Both the position numbers and the translations under genes were made by a program. Below, piece by piece: positions 9,637 through 17,689 of a DNA stretch of 64,000 nucleotides (position 1 is the stretch's first letter; the number at the start of each line of letters is the position of its first letter). Origin of the DNA: Bacteroidales bacterium M7 (GTDB lineage: Bacteria > Bacteroidota > Bacteroidia > Bacteroidales > Muribaculaceae); the NCBI GenBank assembly GCA_001689515.1, contig LUJR01000009.1:124001-188000 (forward strand). Reading direction: 5' to 3'. A model generated the notes under the pieces. That model ran no database searches. It was not told the origin of the DNA and saw only the letters and a list, made by a program, of their open reading frames with translations.

Positions 9637-10512
9637 TTAATCGTTCAATACCTGAATGCCCATCACTTCGGTGGAGCATTCACCTGTCACTGGATTGCTG
9701 TTGATGACTCCTGTTGAAACCTTGATATATCGGATATTGTCGACAGTTACGGAGCGGTTTGCGTCATCCACGGCATTCGCGAGATTGAGCCATGCTTCTG
9801 CTGAAGCGTTGGGATAGGAGTCGGCATATCCCCATAGAGCCTCACCATAGTAGTTGCCGGTGGCGGTCTCGATGGTCCAGTTGTCGGGAAGGCGTGTGGC
9901 TGTAAACGATAATGATGTCACGCCCTCTTCCCACTCAGGGAAATAGGAGTGGTCGGTGTGGAAACCAGGGTTGCGCATTATCCAGCCTGAATGTCCGTTA
10001 TCGGTAGTCCAACGGATATATTGCTGCGGAGTAGCATTGTCAACGGGGAGGTGATATGTGATCGTGATGTCGCGTTGCGCCTCGTCCCAGTTCTGTCCGG
10101 CAAGAGCGTACCATTGGGTGCCGTCTGTTGATACCTCTACCACACCAGGTTCGGCACTCCCCTTGAAGGCGTTGCCCAGCACTTTGAAGTCGTTGCCGTC
10201 AGCGCGGTGTCTGATTGGTTGCGCAAGTTCCATGACTATGTATCCTCCGAAAGCTCCGAGCGACACTCCACGTCCTCGTTGCAGGTCGGCGAGAGCTGCC
10301 TGCTGTATCTGCTGGCGTGTCATGCCTGATACATAGACCGGCATCTCGTTGACAAACTGACCTGGAGCGGGGTTGTAGTCTACGGCGGTTATCTGGACGG
10401 TCTGGGAGCCAGATACGGATGCGCCGGGCATGTCTGAATTGTCATCGCTTGAACATGCGCTCAACATGGCGCATGCCAATAGTGCTGATATAGGATAGAT
10501 TTTCATATTCAT
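9637..10512 (-). CDS. Surface lipoprotein, PKD/cell-surface-type family
   Basis: 291 residues with a lipoprotein signal (lipobox LSAC, then SSDD). The Asp/Ser-rich start after the cysteine is typical of surface-exposed Bacteroidota lipoproteins. The sequence SLGAFGGYIVMELAQPI, then LGNAFKGSAEPGVVEVSTDG and WYALAGQNWDEA, follows the pattern of Bacteroides cell-surface proteins in which a beta-sandwich precedes PKD domains. Here only the beta-sandwich part is present. No catalytic residues are evident, so binding or adhesion is a guess. It sits 28 bp after the HAD gene in the same operon. Confidence 0.65.
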   Translation of the reverse strand: MNMKIYPISALLACAMLSACSSDDNSDMPGASVSGSQTVQITAVDYNPAPGQFVNEMPVYVSGMTRQQIQQAALADLQRGRGVSLGAFGGYIVMELAQPIRHRADGNDFKVLGNAFKGSAEPGVVEVSTDGTQWYALAGQNWDEAQRDITITYHLPVDNATPQQYIRWTTDNGHSGWIMRNPGFHTDHSYFPEWEEGVTSLSFTATRLPDNWTIETATGNYYGEALWGYADSYPNASAEAWLNLANAVDDANRSVTVDNIRYIKVSTGVINSNPVTGECSTEVMGIQVLND

Positions 10513-10540
10513 TTTATAGAAAGCATTTATATATTAACGT

Positions 10541-11269
10541 CTAATTGAGCAGAAATGGTATATGCTCCAAAGCACTTACCATATGATATCCTTTGCCTTT
10601 CGTATGCAGCAAAGGTAGCGATCGGTCATAGAGTATGGCGTTCCATCCGGCGCTGATTGCTCCGGCTATATCCGTGGTGGCATTGTCGCCTATCATCAGT
10701 TGTGCTGACGGGCGAGTCTGTCCGGACCGTTTCATAGCATGCTCAAACAGTCTGACATTCGGTTTGTTGATGCCGATTTCGTCGCTCAGCACCATTATGT
10801 CTATCATCTTGTCGAGTCCTGTCACTTGCAGTTTGTGCTCCTGCACTTCGGTAAATCCGTTGCTGAGGATGCCCACCGGAAGTCCCATCTGCTTCAGTGA
10901 GTCAATAAGAGGTAGTGCACCGGGAAGCAGAGTCGATGCATCGGCAAGATAACCGAGGTATACTGTATCCATACGCGCCGACATGGCACGTGCTATTTCG
11001 TCAGCCACTTCTGCCTCGGTCAGCGGCAAGCGGAAACGTTCCATCCTCAGGGTTGACTGGTCGACCTGTGCACCGCTGTAGAGCTGCCACAAATGATAGT
11101 TGTGTTGCTCATATGATGTCTCCCAGTCTTTTGGCGAGGAGAAGAAACGGTCGAGGCGCTCATCATCGTAAACCTTGCGGAGAGCGATGCGTGATGCTCC
11201 CTTGAAGTCAATCAGAGTGTCGTCAAGGTCTATCCAGACCATCTCTATGTCTTGTCCGTCGTATCTCAT
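10541..11269 (-). CDS. HAD-family phosphatase, YjjG-like
   Basis: 242 residues from the ATG at 11269. The frame stays open to 11467, but that part lies inside the upstream transporter gene and is Arg/His-rich shadow. HAD motif I is WIDLDDTLIDF, motif II is ILSNGFTEVQ, and motifs III and IV are the conserved Lys near NKPNVRLFEHA and MIGDNATTDIAGA. Length and cap sequence fit the YjjG subfamily (pyrimidine 5'-nucleotidase acting on non-canonical nucleotides). The start overlaps the transporter stop by 4 bp (ATGA), so the two are translationally coupled. Confidence 0.88.
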   Translation of the reverse strand: MRYDGQDIEMVWIDLDDTLIDFKGASRIALRKVYDDERLDRFFSSPKDWETSYEQHNYHLWQLYSGAQVDQSTLRMERFRLPLTEAEVADEIARAMSARMDTVYLGYLADASTLLPGALPLIDSLKQMGLPVGILSNGFTEVQEHKLQVTGLDKMIDIMVLSDEIGINKPNVRLFEHAMKRSGQTRPSAQLMIGDNATTDIAGAISAGWNAILYDRSLPLLHTKGKGYHMVSALEHIPFLLN

Positions 11270-11982
11270 CGTGAAGCGGATATGATGGGTGTATATTCTA
11301 TACGCCGCAGCCTCTTGACGAGCATGACAGTCAGAGGCAGAGCTATGATCTCGTATATGGTTTTGAGTACTGTCTGGGTGAGTATGAGAGAGATGATGAC
11401 ATGCCAGGGGAGTACTCCGGCAAATGCCATGGGGAAGAAAATGATGCTGTCGATGCCTTCGCCCCATACGGTGCTGAGGATCGCACGTGCCGAGAAGCGT
11501 GATGCCGATATGGCATTTTTGCCTTCATTGGCAGCTGACTGCTTCATCTTTGCCATTACCCAGGCGTTGGTCAGCGAACCAGCCAGAAAGGCGGTGAATG
11601 ATGCGCACAATATGCGAGGTGTCGCGCCGAAAATTGCCTCCATGGCATCCTGTTGTGTCCATGTGTCGGCACTTGGTAGCCATAGCCCTACATGTAGAAG
11701 CAGCACGGTCAGCAGATTCATCGTGAAGCCGAGGAATATCACCAGACGCGCTTTGCGGAAACCGTATATTTCCACCAAGCAATCGTTGATAATATAGGAG
11801 AGCGGAAAAACTGCCACGCCTGCCGTGATGGTCATAAATCCCAAGTCGACGGTCTTTATCTCCATAAGATTGGAGATTATGAGGCAGATACAAAAGGTTA
11901 CGGTGAGTAACAGGAAGGTCAGCGAAAACCGTTCACGACCTAACGAAGAGAGGGGAGAGGGATGGAGTGAATCCTGTAGCAT
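11266..11982 (-). CDS. yhhQ: Queuosine precursor transporter (YhhQ/VUT family)
   Basis: 238 residues with about six membrane segments. Family features are ISNLMEIKTVDLG, FPLSYIINDCLVEIYGFRKAR, and SLTNAWVMAKMK followed by TVWGEGIDSIIFFPMAF. YhhQ proteins import queuine or preQ0/preQ1 for tRNA queuosine modification. An in-frame ATG is also available about 17 codons in, and the exact start is unsure. It is the first gene of a minus-strand operon that runs into unrelated surface genes, so the linkage looks organisational rather than functional. Confidence 0.9.
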   Translation of the reverse strand: MLQDSLHPSPLSSLGRERFSLTFLLLTVTFCICLIISNLMEIKTVDLGFMTITAGVAVFPLSYIINDCLVEIYGFRKARLVIFLGFTMNLLTVLLLHVGLWLPSADTWTQQDAMEAIFGATPRILCASFTAFLAGSLTNAWVMAKMKQSAANEGKNAISASRFSARAILSTVWGEGIDSIIFFPMAFAGVLPWHVIISLILTQTVLKTIYEIIALPLTVMLVKRLRRIEYTPIISASR

Positions 11983-12116
11983 TGTTCTTGTTTTTTACGA
12001 GGTAGCAAGCACTCGGGGTTATAGAGATTTTGACGATAACAGGGGCGAGGCTCAAGCCCCGTCCCTGTCAGGTTAGGTGGTTCATGCACCCTGTGAAAGA
12101 GTGCAGTATATGGTCT

Positions 12117-12731
12117 TTATTTCTTTTTCTCGACCTTGTTGTAGCGGGCGTTGAGACCGGCGGTCACCTCCTTGGTGATGTCAAGGGCGGGGTTGAAATA
12201 TGCACCTGCAGCTTTGAAGAGGATTGCATCGTAGCCTTTGGTCTTGTTGTATTCCTTCAGGAATGACTCGAGGCTGTCGTTGAGTTCTACCTGCTGCTGA
12301 GCCATCTCCTGCTGGGATGTGCGCTGCAGGTTTGCCATGTAAGCTTCGGCGTCTTGCTGCATCTTGTTGAGGCGGCGCACGTCGGCTTCATATTCTGATT
12401 CTTTGCCCACATAGTAGTTGCTGCGCATGTTCTGCTCTATTTTCTGACCGAGACGCTGTATCTCGGCTGCGCGGCTGTTCTGGGCTGATTCGATTTTGCT
12501 GTAGGTGCGTAGTGCTGCTTCCTTGAAGTCCTTTGCAAGATTATAATTGGCACTTACTGAGTCGGCATCGATGTATCGGATGTTGAGTGTCACGCCGCCT
12601 TTGGTGCTGTCAGATGCCGCAGCTTTGTCGTTGGCTCCGGCTGTCTTGTCGGCTGCGCCTGAGCATCCGACCAAGGCGGTAGAGAGCATTGCAACCATGC
12701 CGGTTGCAGCAATCGCTAAGTGATTTTTCAT
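12117..12731 (-). CDS. OmpH/Skp-like lipoprotein
   Basis: 204 residues with a lipoprotein signal (lipobox LVGC, residues about 20-23). The mature part has an Ala/Lys/Asp spacer, then ILNIRYIDADSV-type strand and a long charged coiled coil (about residues 70-165), the tentacle architecture of Skp/OmpH periplasmic chaperones. It ends DITKEVTAGLNARYNKVEKKK, as in Bacteroidota OmpH proteins. A lipid anchor is unusual compared with soluble Skp of proteobacteria. It is expressed alone from a clear promoter at 12774-12805. Confidence 0.85.
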   Translation of the reverse strand: MKNHLAIAATGMVAMLSTALVGCSGAADKTAGANDKAAASDSTKGGVTLNIRYIDADSVSANYNLAKDFKEAALRTYSKIESAQNSRAAEIQRLGQKIEQNMRSNYYVGKESEYEADVRRLNKMQQDAEAYMANLQRTSQQEMAQQQVELNDSLESFLKEYNKTKGYDAILFKAAGAYFNPALDITKEVTAGLNARYNKVEKKK

Positions 12732-12773
12732 TGAAATGAATAAGGAATGTCTGAAATAATGTTATTAGCGTTG

Positions 12774-12805
12774 CAAAGTTATAAAATTTAGATGATTTTT
12801 GCAGA
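12774..12805 (-). promoter_or_regulatory. Bacteroidota-type promoter for the OmpH-like gene
   Basis: On the minus strand TCTG (12802-12805) is followed after exactly 20 bp by TAACTTTG (12774-12781) and then C. This fits the Bacteroides sigma-ABfr consensus TTTG-N19-21-TAnnTTTG with one mismatch in the upstream box. It gives a short leader before the ATG at 12731. Confidence 0.7.
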
Positions 12806-12881
12806 CAAGTGAATTTTATTTTGTACCTTAGTGTGCTTTAAATTAGAAAAATTAACATAACCCCACTAATATATTCACGTT

Positions 12882-14342
12882 ATGACTATCAAGGACCTTA
12901 AACCGGCACGAGTGTTTGAAATATTTGATGAAATCAACCAGGTGCCGAGACCATCGAAAAAGGAGGAGAAAATCCGCCAATACCTTCTCGACTTCGCAAA
13001 GAAGCATGATATAGAGGTCAAGACCGATGCCATAGGCAATGTGGCTATGTTCGTGCCCGCGACTCCGGGACATGAAAATGCGCCTATGGTGGTGCTCCAG
13101 GCACATATGGATATGGTGTGCGAGAGCAACGATAAGAATTTCGACTTCGACAACAGCCCTATCAAGACCATCGTCGATGGCGAATGGCTTCGAGCCGACG
13201 GCACCACCCTCGGCGCTGACAACGGTATAGGCATTGCCGCATCGCTTGCCGCGCTGACCGACAAGGATTATGTGCATGGACCGCTTGAGGCTCTCTTCAC
13301 TGTCGATGAGGAGACCGGTCTGACCGGAGCCTACAATCTCGGCGAAGGCATGATACAGGGTAGCATCCTGCTCAATCTCGACTCGGAGGATGATGCTGTG
13401 CTCTTCATCGGATGCGCCGGCGGTATAGATACCCAGGCATCCTTCCACTACGGGCGCTCGTTTGCTCCCACAGATTTCATATATTTCAAGGCGGATGTCT
13501 CCGGTCTTCTCGGCGGCCACTCGGGCGGCGACATACATCTCGGTCGCGCCAATGCCAATAAGATAATAGCCCGCTTCCTCTATGACATGTCGCTGCGTCA
13601 TGAAGTGGTGATATCGGAGATAGATGGAGGCAATCTGCGCAACGCTATCCCTCGTGCTGCCCATGTAGTGTTTGGTGTCCACACTTCACGCAAAGAAGAG
13701 GTGCGTGTGGCATTCAACGAGTATATCGCAGTGCTTGAAAACGAGTATAAAGGTCTTGAAGAGGGTATGAAGCTTACGCTCGAAAGCACCGACAAGCCTG
13801 AGTTCGTGATTGACCAGACCACATCGTTCAACCTTATCCGCGCCATCTATTCTGCTCCTCACGGCGTAATTTCCATGAGCCGTGAACTCCCAGGGCTGGT
13901 AGAGACTTCGACCAACCTTGCTTCAGTGAAGATGGTTGAGGACAACAAGATTCTTGTCACCACCAGCCAGCGCAGCTCGGTAGAGTCACGCAAGTTTGAC
14001 ATCGCCAATCAGGTCAAGGCTCTCTTCACTCTCGCTGGTGCGGAGGTCAAGCAGGGCGAGGGCTATCCCGGATGGCAGCCTGACATGAATTCTCCAATCA
14101 TGGAGAAGGCTCGTGACGCATATAAGGAGCTGTATGGTATAACCCCCGAAATCACAGCTATTCATGCCGGACTCGAGTGTGGACTGTTCTTGCAGAAGTT
14201 CCCGCATCTCGACATGGTGTCGTTCGGTCCGACACTGCGCGATGTGCACTCTCCCTCCGAGCGTATGCATATTCCCACCGTCGAACGATTCTGGGAGCAG
14301 CTTAAGCTGACCTTGACCAAGGTTGCCGAGGACAAAGCATAA
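12882..14342 (+). CDS. pepD: Aminoacyl-histidine dipeptidase, PepD
   Basis: 486 residues, the usual length for M20C peptidases (cytosolic non-specific dipeptidase). Metal-site segments are visible: VVLQAHMDMVCE (His, then Asp), LGADNGIGIAASLA, the catalytic Glu pair in VDEETGLTGAYNL, NLDSEDDAVLFIGCAGG, and HAGLECGLF near the C-terminus. It hydrolyses Xaa-His and other dipeptides in the cytoplasm. It is divergent from the OmpH-like gene. A 13-bp-stem hairpin follows it. Confidence 0.96.
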   Translation: MTIKDLKPARVFEIFDEINQVPRPSKKEEKIRQYLLDFAKKHDIEVKTDAIGNVAMFVPATPGHENAPMVVLQAHMDMVCESNDKNFDFDNSPIKTIVDGEWLRADGTTLGADNGIGIAASLAALTDKDYVHGPLEALFTVDEETGLTGAYNLGEGMIQGSILLNLDSEDDAVLFIGCAGGIDTQASFHYGRSFAPTDFIYFKADVSGLLGGHSGGDIHLGRANANKIIARFLYDMSLRHEVVISEIDGGNLRNAIPRAAHVVFGVHTSRKEEVRVAFNEYIAVLENEYKGLEEGMKLTLESTDKPEFVIDQTTSFNLIRAIYSAPHGVISMSRELPGLVETSTNLASVKMVEDNKILVTTSQRSSVESRKFDIANQVKALFTLAGAEVKQGEGYPGWQPDMNSPIMEKARDAYKELYGITPEITAIHAGLECGLFLQKFPHLDMVSFGPTLRDVHSPSERMHIPTVERFWEQLKLTLTKVAEDKA

Positions 14343-14365
14343 TCCCGGCGTTGACGATCGTAATA

Positions 14366-14397
14366 ATGTTGGGACGCGTCACCTCGCGTCCCAACAT
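14366..14397 (+). terminator. Hairpin after pepD
   Basis: ATGTTGGGACGCG (14366-14378) pairs perfectly with CGCGTCCCAACAT (14385-14397) around the 6-nt loop TCACCT. No U-tract follows. The GGGACGCG sequence links it to the intergenic palindrome family, so it may be both a repeat and a terminator. Confidence 0.6.
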
Positions 14398-14417
14398 ATC
14401 AATTGCAATATCTTGAC

Positions 14418-15191
14418 ATGAAAAAACTCCTCCTTATATCTTTGGCATTCGCATTCATCGCGACTGATTGCAATGCCCGCAGACGCACACACCATCGGCC
14501 GCCTGAGCCGACACAGGTCATCCCGTCAGTCCAGGATTCCACCAAGATTGACGATGCCATTGCTGCCGCCGAAGCCGAGAATGTACCGGCAGGTGAGATA
14601 CTTCGTCTGACCGAGGATGATTATAAGGAAGTGGCTGAAATGCTCGGCGTGGAGCCGGCTGCAGTGAAAGCAGTGGTAGAGATTGAGGCAGGTCCCAGCC
14701 ATCAGGGTTTTTCAGAGCCTGGTATGCCGTTGATTAATTTTGACTTTTCAATGTTCACGCAGTTTTGCCGTCGCAATGGCGTGAACTTGTCAAAATACCG
14801 CAAATCGCATCCGCTGGTATTCAACGCTCCCTCTGCGCGTAAATACGGATCGCGTCAGAAAGCCCAGCATGCACGTCTGCGCGCGGCACGAACCATCGAT
14901 GAGCGTACAGCCATAGAGGGTACTTTCTGGGGCATGTTTCAGATCGGCGGTTTCAACTGGCGCAAGTGCGGAGCAAGCAGCATCAACGATTTCGTAGAAC
15001 GGATGAGCCGCTCCGAGCGTGATCAGCTGGAACTGTTCGCCCAATTTCTCAAGACAACAAAACTCGACAAGCAACTCAAAGCCAAAAACTGGGCAGCCTT
15101 TGCCCGTGGCTACAACGGACCATCATATGCGCGTCGCGGATACCATACACGCATGGCGCGCGCATATGCAAAATACAGCAAGACCAAATGA
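14418..15191 (+). CDS. Exported N-acetylmuramidase-domain protein (DUF3380)
   Basis: 257 residues from the ATG at 14418. A signal peptide (MKKLLLISLAFAFIATDCNA) is followed by a basic and proline-rich linker. From about residue 70 the domain reads AAVKAVVEIEAGPSHQGF, with the likely catalytic Glu in VEIEAG, then PLINFDFSMFTQF, and GTFWGMFQIGGFNWRKCG. This matches the N-acetylmuramidase domain of phage endolysins and Bacteroidota cell-wall enzymes. It should cut peptidoglycan glycan strands in the periplasm. Its TGA overlaps the parE ATG, so the two are translationally coupled. Confidence 0.85.
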   Translation: MKKLLLISLAFAFIATDCNARRRTHHRPPEPTQVIPSVQDSTKIDDAIAAAEAENVPAGEILRLTEDDYKEVAEMLGVEPAAVKAVVEIEAGPSHQGFSEPGMPLINFDFSMFTQFCRRNGVNLSKYRKSHPLVFNAPSARKYGSRQKAQHARLRAARTIDERTAIEGTFWGMFQIGGFNWRKCGASSINDFVERMSRSERDQLELFAQFLKTTKLDKQLKAKNWAAFARGYNGPSYARRGYHTRMARAYAKYSKTK

Positions 15192-17188
15192 GCCAACATA
15201 CCGCATCATCTGACTCTCCCGAAGACCATCACATCACCCCCGACAGAGCAGACCTTTTTGAGCCGATGGAGGATGCTTCATTGGAGATGACTGTCGACTC
15301 CCCGGGATATACCGAGGACGATATCATCACTCTCGACCCCAAGGAACATATACGCCGCCGCCCCGGCATGTATATCGGAAAATTGGGCGACGGCTCTAAC
15401 AGTGACGATGGCATATACGTGTTGCTGAAGGAGGTGCTTGACAATTCCATTGACGAATACATGATGGGATATGGCAAGCAGATATCGGTGACTGTGACCG
15501 ATACCACGGTGACTGTCCGTGACTATGGCCGTGGCATACCGTTGGGTAAGCTTGTGGATGCGTCGTCAAAGATGAACACGGGAGCCAAGTATGATTCGGC
15601 GGCATTTAAGAAATCGGTAGGTCTTAACGGTGTCGGCATCAAGGCAGTCAATGCTCTCTCCACCTCGTTTATCATCACGAGCCATCGTGACGGCAAGATG
15701 AAGCGTATAGTATATGCGCAGGGAGACATAATAGAGGAGACCGATATACTTGATACGGATGAACCTGACGGCACGTTGGTGCAGTTTACTCCCGACAACA
15801 CGATATTTCGCGACTACCATTACCGTGACGAGTATGTAATCCCGCTGATAAAGAACTATACGTTCCTCAATACCGGGCTTGCCATCATATTCAACGGCAA
15901 GCGGTATATCTCGCGTCACGGTCTGCTTGACCTGCTCCAGGATGTGATGACCAAGGAACCTCTGTATCCCATCATCCATCTTACTGGCGATGATATAGAG
16001 ATTGCTATCACCCATGCTCCGCAGTATGGTGAGGAATACTACTCGTTTGTCAACGGTCAGCACACTACCCAAGGGGGCACACATCTTGCCGCTTTCAAGG
16101 AGTCCGTCAGCCGTACCATCAAGGAATATTATGGGAAGAACTTTGAGCCGTCGGATGTGCGTAACGGCATGGTTGCAGCCGTAGCCATAAAGGTCGAGGA
16201 GCCGGTATTTGAGTCGCAGACCAAGACCAAGCTCGGCTCACGTGACATAGGACCTGAGGGACCTACTGTTGCCAAGTTCGTGGGCGATTTTGTCAAGAAA
16301 GAGCTTGACAACTATCTCCACCGCAATCTTGACGTGGCGGAGGTACTGCTTAAGAAGATACAGGAGAGCGAGCGTGACCGCAAGGCGATGGCTGGTTTGA
16401 CAAAACAAGCCAGAGAGAAAGCCAAGAAAATCAATCTCCACAACAAGAAGCTGTTTGACTGCCGCATACACCTCAATGACAGCCGTGGCGACGAGGAGAA
16501 GATGCTTGAATCGTCCATCTTCATCACCGAGGGCGACTCTGCAGCCGGGTCTATCACCAAAATCCGTGATGTGGCTACCCAGGCAGTGTTCTCATTACGT
16601 GGAAAGCCGCTCAATACATTCGGTCTGACCCAACAGATTATCTACAAAAACGAGGAGTTCAACCTGCTTCAGGCGGCTCTCAATCTGGAGGACGGTATCG
16701 AAGGTCTCCGATATAATAAGGTGATAATCGCCACCGATGCCGATGTCGACGGCATGCACATACGCCTGCTTCTGTTGACATTCTTCTTGCAGTTTTACCC
16801 CGACCTCATAAAGAAGGGGCATGTGTATGTGTTGCAGACTCCGCTGTTTCGTGTACGTAATAAGAAGACCGCTCGCCGCTCAGGCAAAGCGTCGCGCCAA
16901 GGCGTGCCTGACGACACCTATTATTGCTACAGTGACGAGGAACGCATCAGTGCCATTAACAAACTCGGAGCCAATGCGGAGATTACCCGATTCAAAGGAC
17001 TCGGAGAGATTTCTCCGGAGGAGTTTCGCGGATTTATCGGACCAGACATGCGACTTGACCGCGTGACTCTGCGCAAGGAGGACCAGGTCGGCGAACTGCT
17101 TGAATTTTACATGGGCAAGAACACTATGGACCGCCAGAACTTCATCATAGAGAATCTCGTGGTGGAGGATGACTCGCAAATATCATAG
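15188..17188 (+). CDS. parE: DNA topoisomerase IV subunit B, ParE
   Basis: 666 residues. GHKL ATPase: EHIRRRPGMYIGKLGDGS, LLKEVLDNSIDEYMMGYG, and the glycine motifs VRDYGRGIPLGK and VGLNGVGIKAVNALS. Toprim: FITEGDSAAGSITK and ATDADVDGMHIRLLLLTFFL. The N-terminal 40 residues are an acidic extension. It overlaps the muramidase stop by 4 bp and is followed by coaD and a CtpA-type protease, an order I recall from Bacteroides. No parC follows within the window. ParE rather than GyrB is chosen from the LGDGS...DDGIYVLLKE pattern and the neighbours. Confidence 0.93.
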   Translation: MSQHTASSDSPEDHHITPDRADLFEPMEDASLEMTVDSPGYTEDDIITLDPKEHIRRRPGMYIGKLGDGSNSDDGIYVLLKEVLDNSIDEYMMGYGKQISVTVTDTTVTVRDYGRGIPLGKLVDASSKMNTGAKYDSAAFKKSVGLNGVGIKAVNALSTSFIITSHRDGKMKRIVYAQGDIIEETDILDTDEPDGTLVQFTPDNTIFRDYHYRDEYVIPLIKNYTFLNTGLAIIFNGKRYISRHGLLDLLQDVMTKEPLYPIIHLTGDDIEIAITHAPQYGEEYYSFVNGQHTTQGGTHLAAFKESVSRTIKEYYGKNFEPSDVRNGMVAAVAIKVEEPVFESQTKTKLGSRDIGPEGPTVAKFVGDFVKKELDNYLHRNLDVAEVLLKKIQESERDRKAMAGLTKQAREKAKKINLHNKKLFDCRIHLNDSRGDEEKMLESSIFITEGDSAAGSITKIRDVATQAVFSLRGKPLNTFGLTQQIIYKNEEFNLLQAALNLEDGIEGLRYNKVIIATDADVDGMHIRLLLLTFFLQFYPDLIKKGHVYVLQTPLFRVRNKKTARRSGKASRQGVPDDTYYCYSDEERISAINKLGANAEITRFKGLGEISPEEFRGFIGPDMRLDRVTLRKEDQVGELLEFYMGKNTMDRQNFIIENLVVEDDSQIS

Positions 17189-17197
17189 CATACACTG

Positions 17198-17656
17198 ATG
17201 AATAAGACTGATAATCGCCGCATCGCTCTGTTTCCTGGCAGCTTTAATCCGTTTACCATCGGGCACAAGTCGATTGTGGATCGCGCTTTGCGGCTGTTTG
17301 ACCGGGTGATAGTGGCTGTCGGTTATAACCCGTCCAAGGAGTCAGACTGCCGCACGGTCGAGGAGCGCATGGCAGCCATCAGACGGGTGTATCCTGAGAT
17401 GACAGAGGTGGAAGTGGCATCTTATTCGTGCCTGACGGCAGATTTCGTGGGGCAGGTAGGGGCATGCGCCATTGTCCGCGGAGTGCGCAATACTGTGGAT
17501 TTCGAGTACGAACGTTCCATAGCCGACATCAACCGCCAGCTATGCGGAGTGGATACTGTGCTGCTTTACACGCTGCCTGAGATGGAAAGCGTCAGTTCGA
17601 GCATGGTCAGAGAGCTTGCGCATTTCGGGCATGATGTCAGCCGTTTTCTTCCATGA
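17198..17656 (+). CDS. coaD: Phosphopantetheine adenylyltransferase
   Basis: 152 residues, normal length. The nucleotidyltransferase motif is FPGSFNPFTIGHKSIVDRA (T/HxGH form), the C-terminal region is PEMESVSSSMVREL, and the substrate arm is YNPSKESDCRTVEER. It catalyses the fourth step of CoA synthesis (4'-phosphopantetheine plus ATP to dephospho-CoA). It starts 9 bp after parE and 33 bp before the S41 peptidase, so all three are likely co-transcribed. Confidence 0.96.
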   Translation: MNKTDNRRIALFPGSFNPFTIGHKSIVDRALRLFDRVIVAVGYNPSKESDCRTVEERMAAIRRVYPEMTEVEVASYSCLTADFVGQVGACAIVRGVRNTVDFEYERSIADINRQLCGVDTVLLYTLPEMESVSSSMVRELAHFGHDVSRFLP

Positions 17657-17689
17657 CATGTCATAATCCGGCTATAGAATAACATAATT

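Noticed and set aside
11270..11467. N-terminal extension of the HAD phosphatase
   Set aside because: It lies inside the queuosine transporter gene and is His/Arg-rich; the ATG at 11269 overlaps the transporter stop and matches the family start.
12081..12106. TGCAC/GTGCA hairpin as terminator of the OmpH-like gene
   Set aside because: The stem is only five pairs with no U-tract, too weak to list as a terminator.
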